Shown here piece by piece: positions 55,774 to 64,000 of a stretch of 64,000 nucleotides of DNA (position 1 is its first letter; every line of letters begins with the position of its first letter). A model generated the notes under the pieces. The model did not search any database and had not been told where the DNA came from. It saw nothing but the letters and a program-made list of their open reading frames with translations. The position numbers and the translations under genes are program-made. This stretch comes from Altererythrobacter aquiaggeris (GTDB lineage: Bacteria > Pseudomonadota > Alphaproteobacteria > Sphingomonadales > Sphingomonadaceae), in contig NZ_JBANRL010000001.1 in the NCBI RefSeq assembly GCF_037154015.1, positions 620,001 through 684,000 on the forward strand, in the 5' to 3' direction.

Positions 55774-56562
55774 ATGGAAAGCGCCCTCAGACACCCTCGT
55801 AGCGATGCGCAGCGCATTGCAATCATCATTGCGGTATTTATCCAGATCGGTGCGACATTCCTTCCGGCAATGGGATTTGGCGAACAGATCGGCGAACGCT
55901 CGGACGCGGTGCGAACCCTAATTACACCGGCGGGCTGGGCATTTTCGATCTGGGGTCCGTTGTTTATCGGCACGATCCTGTTCGCGATTTATCAATTTCT
56001 GCCTCATCAGAGGAAAAATGCTCTGCTTGACCGGATCGGGTGGTTTGCAGCGGGCGCATTTCTGGGTAATGGCCTGTGGGCGGTATGGACGCAGTTCAAC
56101 GATCTGAACGCTGTTTCCGCCATCATTATCGCTGCTTCATTAGTTTGCCTGCTGACAATACTGCGCCGGCTGGTCGCACTCGACCGCCCCTTTACCAGCG
56201 GCGAACGCTGGTTGATCGTTTTGCCATTGAGTGCGCTGGCTGCGTGGCTGACTGCAGCCACCATCGTGAATATTGCCGCAACCTTGACCTACTACGGGGT
56301 CGGCGGGGGGGCAACGCACCCAGCGCTTGCCGCCGGCATCATTGTAGTTGGCGGTGCGATTGCTGCGCTGGCTGTTGCGCGCAGCAAAGGTAATCCCTGG
56401 TATGCCGCGGTCTTTTTATGGGCGCTGCTGGCGATCTATTTCCAAGGCGGCCAGCGGGCGGTATTTGTCGCATATGCAGCCATTTTTTCAGGGGTATTGG
56501 TCGGCTCGATAACCATTGCCCGGCTGGCGTTGGTGGAAAATCGCAAGAAGTGGTTTGGCTGA
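55774..56562 (+). CDS. Multi-pass membrane protein, possibly TspO/MBR-like
   Basis: A 262-residue, strongly hydrophobic protein with about eight membrane helices (IAIIIAVFIQIGATF, TLITPAGWAFSIWGPLFIGTILF, ALLAIYFQGGQRAVFVAYAAIF). It has many Trp residues at helix ends, and the segment PAGWAFSIWG is like the tryptophan-rich sensory protein family. This link is tentative. Start ATG 55774 follows rnpB by 39 nt. It converges with ugd. Confidence 0.6.
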   Translation: MESALRHPRSDAQRIAIIIAVFIQIGATFLPAMGFGEQIGERSDAVRTLITPAGWAFSIWGPLFIGTILFAIYQFLPHQRKNALLDRIGWFAAGAFLGNGLWAVWTQFNDLNAVSAIIIAASLVCLLTILRRLVALDRPFTSGERWLIVLPLSALAAWLTAATIVNIAATLTYYGVGGGATHPALAAGIIVVGGAIAALAVARSKGNPWYAAVFLWALLAIYFQGGQRAVFVAYAAIFSGVLVGSITIARLALVENRKKWFG

Positions 56563-56569
56563 TGCCGAT

Positions 56570-57880
56570 TTATGCGCGCCCGATACTCGTATATTCGAAC
56601 CCTGCTGCTTGAAGCTCTTCCGGATCATACACATTGCGCAGATCGACAAGGACGGGTGACCGGGCCAGTTGCTTGACCCGTTTAAGGTCGAGCGCGCGAA
56701 ATTCGTTCCATTCGGTGACCAGCACAATTGCATCAGCGCCGGTGACTGCCGTGTAGGGATCGCCTGCCATTTTCACCTCCGGCAACAACGGGCGCGCCTG
56801 CTCCATCCCCTCCGGGTCAAATGCGACGACTTTCACCCCGGCATCCTGCAATGTCTGCGCCACCCCTAATGCCGGACTGTCCCGCATATCGTCCGTACCC
56901 GGCTTGAAGGTCAGGCCGAGCATTCCCACCGTCTTGCCGCGCGCCGCGTCTGGGCCGCCAAGCGCGTCGATAACTTTGCGCCCCATAGCCGGTTTGCGGC
57001 TGTCGTTAACTTTTACAACCGCTTCCACGATGCGAACCGGGCTGCCGTAATCCTCGGCTGTTTTGAGCAGAGCCAGTGTATCTTTGGGAAAGCAGCTGCC
57101 GCCGTAGCCGGGCCCGGCGTGAAGGAATTTTGGACCGATGCGAGCATCCATCCCGATGCCGCGCGAAACGTCCTGGACATTGGCGCCCACCTTTTCGCAC
57201 AGATCAGCCATTTCGTTGATGAAGGTAATCTTCGTCGCCAGAAAAGCGTTCGCGGCATATTTTATCAGTTCCGCGCTACGGCGGCTGGTAAACAGTATCG
57301 GGCTCTCGTTCAAATACAACGGTCGGTACACTTCACGCATGATATCTTTGCCAAAATCGTCGTCAGTCCCGATCACGATCCGGTCTGGCCGCTTGAAGTC
57401 GTCAATCGCTGCACCTTCGCGCAAAAATTCGGGGTTGGAGACGACAACGAACCGCGCATTGGTTGCGCTATCCTGAATAATGCGTTCGACTTCGTCACCG
57501 GTTCCGACCGGAACTGTCGATTTCGTCACAATCACAGCGTCATTCGATAAATTTGCACCGATCTCGCGTGCGACGGCATAAACGAATGACAAGTCGGCAT
57601 GGCCATCACCGCGGCGCGACGGGGTGCCTACAGCAATAAAAATAGCGCTCGCCCCTGCTGTTGCTGAAGCAAGATCGGTTGAAAACGAGAGGCGCCCGGC
57701 CTTTACATTGCTCGATACCAAAGCCTCCAGGCCGGGTTCGTAGATTGGCATGATACCGCTATGCAGTGCATCAATCTTGGATTGATCCTTGTCGATACAG
57801 ACAACGTCATGTCCAAAGTCGGCAAAGCAAGCTCCCGAAACCAGACCAACGTAGCCAGAGCCGACCATTGCGATTTTCAC
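56570..57880 (-). CDS. ugd: UDP-glucose 6-dehydrogenase
   Basis: Oxidises UDP-glucose to UDP-glucuronate for surface polysaccharides. The 436-residue protein has the Rossmann start MKIAMVGSGYVGLVSGACFADFGH pattern, the TVPVGT region and the catalytic Cys263 in GYGGSCFPKD. The start codon is GTG at 57880, overlapping the stop of the phosphatase gene by one base (TAGTG), so the two are coupled. No other polysaccharide genes lie next to it. Confidence 0.94.
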   Translation of the reverse strand: MKIAMVGSGYVGLVSGACFADFGHDVVCIDKDQSKIDALHSGIMPIYEPGLEALVSSNVKAGRLSFSTDLASATAGASAIFIAVGTPSRRGDGHADLSFVYAVAREIGANLSNDAVIVTKSTVPVGTGDEVERIIQDSATNARFVVVSNPEFLREGAAIDDFKRPDRIVIGTDDDFGKDIMREVYRPLYLNESPILFTSRRSAELIKYAANAFLATKITFINEMADLCEKVGANVQDVSRGIGMDARIGPKFLHAGPGYGGSCFPKDTLALLKTAEDYGSPVRIVEAVVKVNDSRKPAMGRKVIDALGGPDAARGKTVGMLGLTFKPGTDDMRDSPALGVAQTLQDAGVKVVAFDPEGMEQARPLLPEVKMAGDPYTAVTGADAIVLVTEWNEFRALDLKRVKQLARSPVLVDLRNVYDPEELQAAGFEYTSIGRA

Positions 57881-58677
57881 TAGCCGAATGCCTTTTGTTT
57901 GATTTTGATGCCCGCAACATCATCGCGCGCCGTCAGATACCGCCTGGTGGAGCCTTCCAGAACCAAAGCGGTGAGGCGGCCATTACAATATGCGCCGGTA
58001 TCGATCCCGATCCGGTTGCCGCAATCTTCGACCTTATCGGATATCGTATGTCCATGGACGACCACATGGGAATGCGGCTCCCTGTATGACAAAAACGGTT
58101 CACGAATCCATAACATATCTTTGCGCTTCTGCGCATTTGGCGCCACGTCGGGAGCGATTCCGGCATGCACAAACAGATAGTCGCCGATGACGATAAGTTC
58201 CTCAAACCCTTTCAGGAATGCGATATCCGCTTCGGGTACGGCGTCCCGGTAAATCGTGAGCAGTTCTTCCATCGAGGCGCTGTTATAATCCTTCTTTTTG
58301 ACACCGTAAGAAAGGATGGTTTCACGGCCGCCATGACGGATAAATTGCCTAAGTGTCTCTTTCTTCTCGAGCGCACCGAGGAACATCTCTTCATGATTGC
58401 CGGCTAGAATCCGGACATTGCGCTGCTGTTGCCAATCGCGCGCACGGGCAATCACCCCGGCGCTGTCCGGGCCGCGATCAACCAGATCACCCAAAAGAAT
58501 CACGGTCGAAATTGCCTTGCCTGCGCTGGCATCATCATCTTCGACAGCGTCGATCAGCGCATCGAGCAGATCCAGACGTCCATGAATATCGCCGATTGCA
58601 TAGACCCGATGACCTTCGGGTATTGATGCAACCGGACGGCGTTTCTTACGCAACATATCTTTGACAGGTTTGAACAT
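57880..58677 (-). CDS. Serine/threonine protein phosphatase-type metallophosphoesterase
   Basis: A 265-residue PPP-family enzyme with the metal motifs GDIHGRLDLL, GDLVDRGP, GNHE and a C-terminal VVHGHT. These belong to the calcineurin-like fold of small bacterial PPP phosphatases (PrpA/PphA type). The start is ATG 58677 at MFKPVKDMLRKK; the upstream 66 residues of the longer frame are not family-like. It is translationally coupled with ugd, so it may act on tyrosine/serine phosphorylation linked to polysaccharide synthesis; this is inference. Confidence 0.85.
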   Translation of the reverse strand: MFKPVKDMLRKKRRPVASIPEGHRVYAIGDIHGRLDLLDALIDAVEDDDASAGKAISTVILLGDLVDRGPDSAGVIARARDWQQQRNVRILAGNHEEMFLGALEKKETLRQFIRHGGRETILSYGVKKKDYNSASMEELLTIYRDAVPEADIAFLKGFEELIVIGDYLFVHAGIAPDVAPNAQKRKDMLWIREPFLSYREPHSHVVVHGHTISDKVEDCGNRIGIDTGAYCNGRLTALVLEGSTRRYLTARDDVAGIKIKQKAFG

Positions 58678-58770
58678 GAGTTTTTGCGGATATCCTTGGT
58701 ATGCGCACTGCGCGCATAGTCGGCGCCGCGTTAGCCGACAAGTTTTTACGGTGGGATGAACAGCGCTGTG

Positions 58771-58849
58771 GTGCAAATAATCCACACATTGTTCTCCATC
58801 GGACACAGACGAGATTAGAGTCTTGTGCAATGCAGCATGATAGTGCAAT
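58771..58849. repeat. Three GTGCAA repeats upstream of the porin gene
   Basis: GTGCAAAT at 58771, GTGCAAT at 58825 and GTGCAAT at 58843 start 54 and 18 bases apart, both multiples of 18. They lie in the 266-nt intergenic region between the divergent phosphatase and porin genes. They may be regulator sites, but six-base repeats can occur by chance. Confidence 0.3.
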
Positions 58850-58943
58850 ATTCTTTCAGATTCGGATAGGTTCACACATTAAAACGATGTGATCACCGGG
58901 TTTGCAGGTGGGACGAAGCGCCAATCCTAAACAAGGAATTCTC

Positions 58944-59702
58944 ATGCTTACGTCCACTCGCAGCTTTTCAGCTGCATCCGCATTTTCTTTGGCTTCGGCT
59001 TTCGCTGTGCTGGCAACGCCAGCTTTGGCTCAAGATACAGATATTCCAAGCGACATCGAAGTGTCCGGCAACGTAGCAGTTGTCACTGATTACCGTTTTC
59101 GCGGTGTTTCGCTGTCAGCAGGTGACCCGGCAGTTCAGGGCGGCATCGATGTTGTTCACTCCAGCGGCTTTTATGTCGGAACCTGGGGCTCATCGATCGA
59201 CGGGGGCCCGCTTTACGGCGAGTTGGAGCTGGATTTGTACGGCGGTTGGAGCGGTGATGTTGCAGAGGGCGTGACGCTCGACGTCGGTGTCCTTTACTAC
59301 GCCTATCCTGCGAATGACTTCGGTCCTGCCGAATATTATGAACCCTATGCTTCGATTGCTACGCAATTCGGTCCACTCGCGGCAAAACTTGGCGTGGCAT
59401 ATGCGCCTGACCAGCAATCGCTCGGCGACCAGGACAATCTGTACGTTTACACCGATTTTGAAGTCGGGCTTCCAACCACACCGATAACCCTCAGCGCGCA
59501 TGTCGGGTACACCGATGGCGTGCTGGCACCCGATCTTCTGGGCGGCGGCACGGATGATAGCGGATTTGATTATTCGATTGGTGCAAGTGCGACAGTTCTG
59601 GGGGGGCTTGGAATTGGTGTACAGTACATTGCCACCGATGGGGTGAGCGTCAACGGCCTCACCGATGATGCTGTTGTCGGGACACTGTCCTTCAGTTTCT
59701 GA
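58944..59702 (+). CDS. TorF-family putative porin
   Basis: A 252-residue outer-membrane barrel protein: signal peptide (1-29, ATPALA then QD), then a series of amphipathic strands ending LSFSF with a C-terminal Phe. The start of the mature part (VSGNVAVVTDYRFRGVSLS) is the signature of the TorF / Gcw_chp family. An AAGGAA precedes ATG 58944. A strong terminator follows, so it is a single-gene unit. Transport specificity is unknown. Confidence 0.88.
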   Translation: MLTSTRSFSAASAFSLASAFAVLATPALAQDTDIPSDIEVSGNVAVVTDYRFRGVSLSAGDPAVQGGIDVVHSSGFYVGTWGSSIDGGPLYGELELDLYGGWSGDVAEGVTLDVGVLYYAYPANDFGPAEYYEPYASIATQFGPLAAKLGVAYAPDQQSLGDQDNLYVYTDFEVGLPTTPITLSAHVGYTDGVLAPDLLGGGTDDSGFDYSIGASATVLGGLGIGVQYIATDGVSVNGLTDDAVVGTLSFSF

Positions 59703-59720
59703 TCGCTGACATCAAGCTGA

Positions 59721-59759
59721 AGGGGGCTGCGCTATCATGGTAGCGCAGCCCCCTTTTTT
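59721..59759 (+). terminator. Terminator after the TorF porin
   Basis: A 14-bp perfect stem, AGGGGGCTGCGCTA (59721-59734) / TAGCGCAGCCCCCT (59741-59754), with a six-base loop and TTTTTT following. It begins 18 nt after the porin stop. Confidence 0.92.
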
Positions 59760-59803
59760 ATGGTCAACGGGATAAAAATAATTCCGGCCAGAGGATGCCA
59801 ACG

Positions 59804-60241
59804 ATGACAAAGTTTCTTCATGCGATGATCCGGGTTTCTGACCCCGAGGCAACTGTCGCCTTTTTCAACCTGATCGGTCTGGAAGAAGTCCGCCGGTCCG
59901 AAGTGCAACAGGGTCGTTTCACGCTGATCTTCCTGGCTGCTCCCGGCCAAGCGGATATTGCCGAAGTGGAGTTGACGTATAACTGGCCGCCCGAAGACGG
60001 CAGTGAACCGGAAAAGTACACCTTCGGGCGGAATTTTGGCCATCTCGCTTATCGGGTCGATAATATTTACGAAACCTGCCGACGGTTAATGGATGCCGGG
60101 GTGATTATTAACAGACCTCCTCGTGACGGGCACATGGCATTTATACGTTCGCCTGACGGCATTTCCGTTGAACTGCTGCAAGACGGCAACTTGCCGCCTC
60201 AAGAACCTTGGGCAAGCATGGAAAATACCGGAGAATGGTGA
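59804..60241 (+). CDS. VOC family protein, glyoxalase I-like
   Basis: A 145-residue protein with the glyoxalase I metal-binding set in the expected order: His6 (FLHAMIRV), Glu56 (VELTYNW), His80 (FGHLAYRV) and Glu123 (ISVELLQ). This agrees with lactoylglutathione lyase, which detoxifies methylglyoxal. Start ATG 59804 is used rather than 59795, because AGAGG lies at a suitable distance only for it. Converges with nhaA. Confidence 0.85.
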   Translation: MTKFLHAMIRVSDPEATVAFFNLIGLEEVRRSEVQQGRFTLIFLAAPGQADIAEVELTYNWPPEDGSEPEKYTFGRNFGHLAYRVDNIYETCRRLMDAGVIINRPPRDGHMAFIRSPDGISVELLQDGNLPPQEPWASMENTGEW

Positions 60242-60265
60242 AGCGGGGTAACCGCCTGTAATGCC

Positions 60266-61468
60266 TCAGGCGTCGCTGGCATCCTTGAATTCTTCAGGGT
60301 GCGTGGTTGTCATCCTCAAGATTGCATAACCCAAAACCGCCGATACAAAAGATCCCATCAGAATGCCGATCTTCGCCTCGTCGATCAACTCTCGGTAATC
60401 CGGGAAGGCCAGTTCGCCAATAAATAGCGACATGGTGAAACCGATCCCGCAAAGGACGGAAATACCCCATATTTCAGGCCAACTGGCGTTTTCGGGGCGT
60501 TTTGCAAATCCGATTTTATCGGCAATCCAGATACAGGAGAAAATCCCGATTTGTTTGCCAAATACGAGACCGGCAGCGATAGCCATCGGTAGCGAAGCGA
60601 ACACCCCTGCCATGCCCAACCCGCCGAGTTCGACACCGGCATTCGCGAAACCGAATACGGGAACGATCAAATAGGCACTCCACGGAGCAAGACCGTGCTC
60701 GAGCTTTTCCAGCATCCGTGTGCCGTCACGCCGTTTGAGTGGAATTGTAAAGGCGGCCACCACGCCCGCGATCGTTGCATGCACGCCGGAGTTGAGCACC
60801 GCAAACCACAGACAAATAGCAAACAGGATATAAATCCAGATATTGTCCACTTTCATCCGGTTCAGTCCGATCAGAACCCCAAGAATGACAAGCGATACGA
60901 CAAGCCACATCAGTTTGATGTTCGCGGTGTAAAATACCGCAATTATCATTACCGCACCGATATCATCAACTATTGCAACGGTAAGCAGGAACAGCCGCAA
61001 AGATCTGGGTACGCGGTCACCCAGCAGGCCCAGCACGCCCATCGCGAAGGCGATATCTGTGGCCGCGGGTATCGCCCAGCCGCGAACCGCCGGATATTCG
61101 GTTCCGGCAACCATGAGAAACACCAGAGCCGGTGCTGCCATGCCCGCAATGGCCGCGATTGCCGGCAACCGGCGCTGTTCGGGCGTCGATAGCTGGCCCA
61201 CCATCAATTCACGTTTTACTTCCAATCCAACGACGAAGAAAAATATCGCCATCAACCCGTCATTGATCCAGAGATGGAGTGTATCAAGCTTGAAATCCCA
61301 GCCGAATTTTCCGTGAAACAATTCATGGTATTCGTAAGCCAGCGGTGAATTTGCGGCCACCATTGCGGCCGCCGCCACTAAAATCAGCAGGATGCCAGCC
61401 GAAGCGTCACCAACGAAAAGGGCACGGACGGGCGCTATCGCAACACGAAGAATTTTTGGAGTAGCCAT
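60266..61468 (-). CDS. nhaA: Na+/H+ antiporter NhaA
   Basis: Inner-membrane antiporter that exports Na+ at alkaline pH. The 400-residue protein has the NhaA helices, including HLWINDGLMAIFFFVVGLEVKRE, AATDIAFAMGVL (the paired ion-binding Asp region is VAIVDDIGAVMIIA) and GIGFTMSLFIGELAF near the C-terminus. Length and motifs are typical. It is single on the minus strand, divergent from the NfrB-like gene. Confidence 0.95.
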   Translation of the reverse strand: MATPKILRVAIAPVRALFVGDASAGILLILVAAAAMVAANSPLAYEYHELFHGKFGWDFKLDTLHLWINDGLMAIFFFVVGLEVKRELMVGQLSTPEQRRLPAIAAIAGMAAPALVFLMVAGTEYPAVRGWAIPAATDIAFAMGVLGLLGDRVPRSLRLFLLTVAIVDDIGAVMIIAVFYTANIKLMWLVVSLVILGVLIGLNRMKVDNIWIYILFAICLWFAVLNSGVHATIAGVVAAFTIPLKRRDGTRMLEKLEHGLAPWSAYLIVPVFGFANAGVELGGLGMAGVFASLPMAIAAGLVFGKQIGIFSCIWIADKIGFAKRPENASWPEIWGISVLCGIGFTMSLFIGELAFPDYRELIDEAKIGILMGSFVSAVLGYAILRMTTTHPEEFKDASDA

Positions 61469-61557
61469 ATTCTATTCCTTTTTCGCAATTGTCTGCCCGT
61501 TGCAAGTGTTCATCCGGTTCGATACACCGCCAATAAGTCGCAAGAGGAATTTCAAAG

Positions 61558-62976
61558 GTGTCGCTAGGCGGATTCTCGCCATTGGAGATGCTGGGTCTGG
61601 TCCAGCACGAGTTGCTTCTGTTTGCGGCGGTGTTTTTTGTTATCGGCGCGGTCGACGAATTTGCGGTCGATTTATGCTGGATTTGGCTCAAGTTGACCGG
61701 CCGCGTCAGAACCACGCGTCTCCCCGCCGATTTTGCCGAAAATACACAGCTGATGGGCGTATGCGCCGTGTTCATTCCCGCTTGGCAAGAACACGGGGTA
61801 ATCGGCACGACAGTGTCCCATGCGCTGGCCGTTTGGGCCCAGCCCGAACTCCGACTTTATGTCGGGTGTTATCGTAACGATACACAGACGATTGCTGCCG
61901 TTATCAAGGCTGGCGGCGGCGATACGAGGCTGCGGATCGTTATTCATGACAAGGCCGGTCCGACTACCAAGGCAGATTGCCTCAATCGGCTTTATCGCGC
62001 CTTATGTGATGACGAGGCCCGATCCGGCGAGCGCGCGCATATGGTGGTAATGCATGATGCCGAAGATATGGTCGATCCGGTTGGCCTGCCGTTACTTGAC
62101 AGGGCGACACGGGTTGCAGACCTCGTCCAGCTACCCGTATTGCCGATCCCGCAGGGCCGCTCAAGGTGGATTGGCAGCCATTACTGCGAGGAATTTGCCG
62201 AAGCGCACGCCAAAGGGATGGTCGTAAGGGACGCTATCGGTGCTGCGATCCCTTCAGCCGGAGTTGGCTGCGCTATGGCAAGATCGATATTGGATCGTCT
62301 TGCAGCCGACGGCGCAGGGGACATGCCATTTGCTGCTGAGTGTCTTACGGAAGATTACGAGCTTGGCCTCCGCATTGCAGAACTTGGCGGGACGACGCGG
62401 TTCATTCGGGTGCGTTCGGCAGATGGCCGCCTGATCGCAACGCGCGCCTGTTTCCCCCATCAGTTGGGCGCAGCGGTGCGCCAGAAGACCCGCTGGGTGC
62501 TGGGCATCGCGTTTCAGGGTTGGGACCGGCTGGGGTGGAAAGGGGGCGTGGCCGACTTCTGGATGCGGGTGCGTGACCGGCGTGGACCGTTTACCGCTAT
62601 TGTTTTGGCATCCGCCTATTTGCTGCTGGTGCTCAGCACAGTTGGGTGGGCGGCTAATCTCGCGGGGATGGGACAACCGATTGCGATTTCACCGCTCCTC
62701 GAAATGTTGTTGATCATCAATTTTGCCAGCTTTGCATGGCGCGCCGCCGCGCGCTTCTCGTTTGCCGCAAACGAATATGGGCTGGTAGAGGGGCTTCGCG
62801 CGGTCTTCCGGATACCGATAACAAATATCATTGCAATTATGGCCGGGCGGCGCGCGCTCGTGGCCTATTTCCTGTCACTTCGCGGGGCAGTGCAAGTTTG
62901 GGACAAGACTACCCATGACGCCCACCCCGCACTCGAATACTTGGACAAGCCTGTTTTAGCCGAGGCTTCCGCATGA
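61558..62976 (+). CDS. NfrB-like membrane glycosyltransferase (family 2)
   Basis: A 472-residue inner-membrane protein: an N-terminal membrane helix (about 18-40), a GT2 catalytic domain with HDAED (166-170), LTEDYELG (263-270) and RQKTRW (308-313, the R-x-x-R-W type motif), and C-terminal membrane helices (about 345-435). This resembles NfrB, the inner-membrane part of the phage N4 adsorption system, and related exopolysaccharide synthases. Start is GTG 61558 with GAGGAA before it. The stop overlaps the next start as ATGA. Confidence 0.85.
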   Translation: MSLGGFSPLEMLGLVQHELLLFAAVFFVIGAVDEFAVDLCWIWLKLTGRVRTTRLPADFAENTQLMGVCAVFIPAWQEHGVIGTTVSHALAVWAQPELRLYVGCYRNDTQTIAAVIKAGGGDTRLRIVIHDKAGPTTKADCLNRLYRALCDDEARSGERAHMVVMHDAEDMVDPVGLPLLDRATRVADLVQLPVLPIPQGRSRWIGSHYCEEFAEAHAKGMVVRDAIGAAIPSAGVGCAMARSILDRLAADGAGDMPFAAECLTEDYELGLRIAELGGTTRFIRVRSADGRLIATRACFPHQLGAAVRQKTRWVLGIAFQGWDRLGWKGGVADFWMRVRDRRGPFTAIVLASAYLLLVLSTVGWAANLAGMGQPIAISPLLEMLLIINFASFAWRAAARFSFAANEYGLVEGLRAVFRIPITNIIAIMAGRRALVAYFLSLRGAVQVWDKTTHDAHPALEYLDKPVLAEASA

Positions 62977-64000
62977 GGGCGGCAGCGGTTCAATCGAGGC
63001 GACGAGGGCAGCCGCTGCTAATCCTGATGTTGCTGGTCGCCGGTTGGAGTGCGGCGAGGATAGCGATGTGGGAATCCCCCTTTCCGGCCATTCGAGCGCT
63101 TGCCGAAACGGCAATTCCCGATCTGGTTGCCGCAGCGCCCGCTGACGCCGCAGCCGGCTTGCGCACAGAGGTCGAGCCGGAGCCGACCCTTGTATCTCGC
63201 CGGAAAGCTGCCGGATCATATGCACTGCCCGCGGGCACTGAGCACACTGATCGTAACAATCTGATCAGCCCGCCCGGACGCGTCGATGTGTTTCGCGTGG
63301 GCACGTCGCCTACGTTGGCGGCCGGCAACCAGCTACTTTGGCTGGCTGCCATGACGACCCTGCCGATGGCTCCAGAAACCGCCGCTTTGATTGGTCGGAA
63401 ATCTGATCCGCAAATTGATGCAAATCTGAACAGCAGCGTTCCGACCGGAACGGTGTCGCGGTGGGGTATGGACGGATGGATATTTTTCCGGGCCAACCAC
63501 GTCGCCAGCCCTTTGCTGGGGGCAAGTCCAGCGGCATACGGGTCAAGCCAATTTGGTGCGGTTGTGCGTTACCGGATTGCCCAAAACAGTCCCCGCGCAC
63601 CGCAAGCGTATGTGCGCACCACATCGGCAATCAATATCAGACAACGCGAAGTTGCTGCCGGGCTATCGGCAAGGCCTGTCGCTTCGGTGCCGTTGCGCCT
63701 TGCAGGTGAAATCCGGCTCTCTGATAATGGGGCGGGTACGGAAACCCGACCAGCGGTCTTTGCACATAGTGAACTGCCGGCGATAAATCTGCCGTTAGGT
63801 TTGCGCGCGGAAGGATACGCCCAGGGTGGTTATGTCGGCGGACGTTTCGCCACTGCATTCATAGATGGCCAAGCAGTGGCAACGCGCCAATTGGCCGACT
63901 TCGATCTCGGCTCCATCCGGGCCGGAGCCGGAGTGTGGGCAGGCGCCCAGCGAGGGGCCGCTCGTATCGATGCCGGACCAACTGCCGGCATGGATGTTAG
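62973..64000 (+). CDS. Probable outer-membrane/periplasmic partner of the NfrB-like protein (incomplete)
   Basis: The frame from ATG 62973 stays open to the window edge (342 complete codons), so the C-terminus is missing. The start has a hydrophobic signal-like segment (PLLILMLLVAGWSAARIAM), and the rest is Ala/Gly-rich with alternating strand-like pattern from about residue 190 (GAVVRYRIAQNS, RLAGEIRLSD, LRAEGYAQGGYVGGRFAT) like a beta-barrel. It is ATGA-coupled to the glycosyltransferase. NfrA is the usual partner of NfrB, so a similar outer-membrane role is inferred; no strong sequence match is claimed. Confidence 0.65.
   Translation, partial: MRAAAVQSRRRGQPLLILMLLVAGWSAARIAMWESPFPAIRALAETAIPDLVAAAPADAAAGLRTEVEPEPTLVSRRKAAGSYALPAGTEHTDRNNLISPPGRVDVFRVGTSPTLAAGNQLLWLAAMTTLPMAPETAALIGRKSDPQIDANLNSSVPTGTVSRWGMDGWIFFRANHVASPLLGASPAAYGSSQFGAVVRYRIAQNSPRAPQAYVRTTSAINIRQREVAAGLSARPVASVPLRLAGEIRLSDNGAGTETRPAVFAHSELPAINLPLGLRAEGYAQGGYVGGRFATAFIDGQAVATRQLADFDLGSIRAGAGVWAGAQRGAARIDAGPTAGMDV

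Noticed and set aside
61558-62976. Phage origin for the NfrB-like gene
   Set aside because: NfrB is a host protein used by phage N4 as a receptor component. No phage genes are near.

Overview
The window looks like chromosomal DNA of an alphaproteobacterium, most probably a sphingomonad of the Erythrobacteraceae type. This is inference from gene content: RcdA and ChpT (CtrA cell-cycle circuit), an Entner-Doudoroff operon, PtsP (nitrogen-type enzyme I), a sphingomonad-style TonB receptor, DUF3297, DUF418 and a TorF-type porin. Coding density is high, neighbouring genes often overlap by 1-8 nt, and no insertion sequence, prophage or CRISPR array was seen. No gene-free stretch exceeds 300 nt apart from the one filled by the RNase P RNA.

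Layout. 1-9.4 kb: a metallo-beta-lactamase cut by the window edge, glpK, rcdA, two small DUF465 genes, ptsP, a RodZ-like protein, a CpoB/YbgF-like protein, tilS and an L,D-transpeptidase. 9.4-17.1 kb: a minus-strand operon zwf-edd-glk-eda ending in a divergent PEP carboxylase homologue, all translationally overlapping. 17.2-24.5 kb: transglutaminase-like protein, rimO, DUF1761 protein, the serS-surE-nlpD-like-K+ channel operon, and a chain of small ORFs closed by a strong bidirectional terminator. 24.5-33 kb: sppA, pyrB with a dihydroorotase-like pseudoenzyme, then a ParA / ribbon-helix-helix pair flanked by two SPOR-domain envelope proteins. 33-44 kb: DUF418 protein, der, CHAP hydrolase, DUF3297 protein, tRNA-Leu, trigger factor with a histone-like tail, a CPA antiporter, a TonB receptor and a lipoprotein amidase. 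44-49 kb: clpP, clpX, a decayed polysaccharide deacetylase, and a fasciclin / RskA-type anti-sigma / ECF sigma cluster. 49-56 kb: a methyltransferase, a CDF exporter, mtgA, rpoH, an RluA-family pseudouridine synthase, a JAMM peptidase, chpT, an AmpD/AmiD-type amidase and rnpB. 56-64 kb: a membrane protein, ugd, a metallophosphatase, a TorF porin, a glyoxalase, nhaA, and an NfrB-like glycosyltransferase followed by an incomplete, probably outer-membrane gene at the edge.

Functional themes. Sugar catabolism runs through the Entner-Doudoroff route. Envelope construction and remodelling is heavily represented (L,D-transpeptidase, NlpD-like, CHAP, MtgA, AmiD, SPOR proteins, RodZ-like). Protein quality control is present (ClpXP, RpoH, trigger factor, SppA). 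RcdA, ClpXP and ChpT are all components of the CtrA circuit. The most notable unusual elements are the PEPC homologue with altered catalytic residues, the ParA/RHH/SPOR neighbourhood, the trigger factor tail, the ECF/anti-sigma/fasciclin trio and the NfrB-like pair at the right edge.
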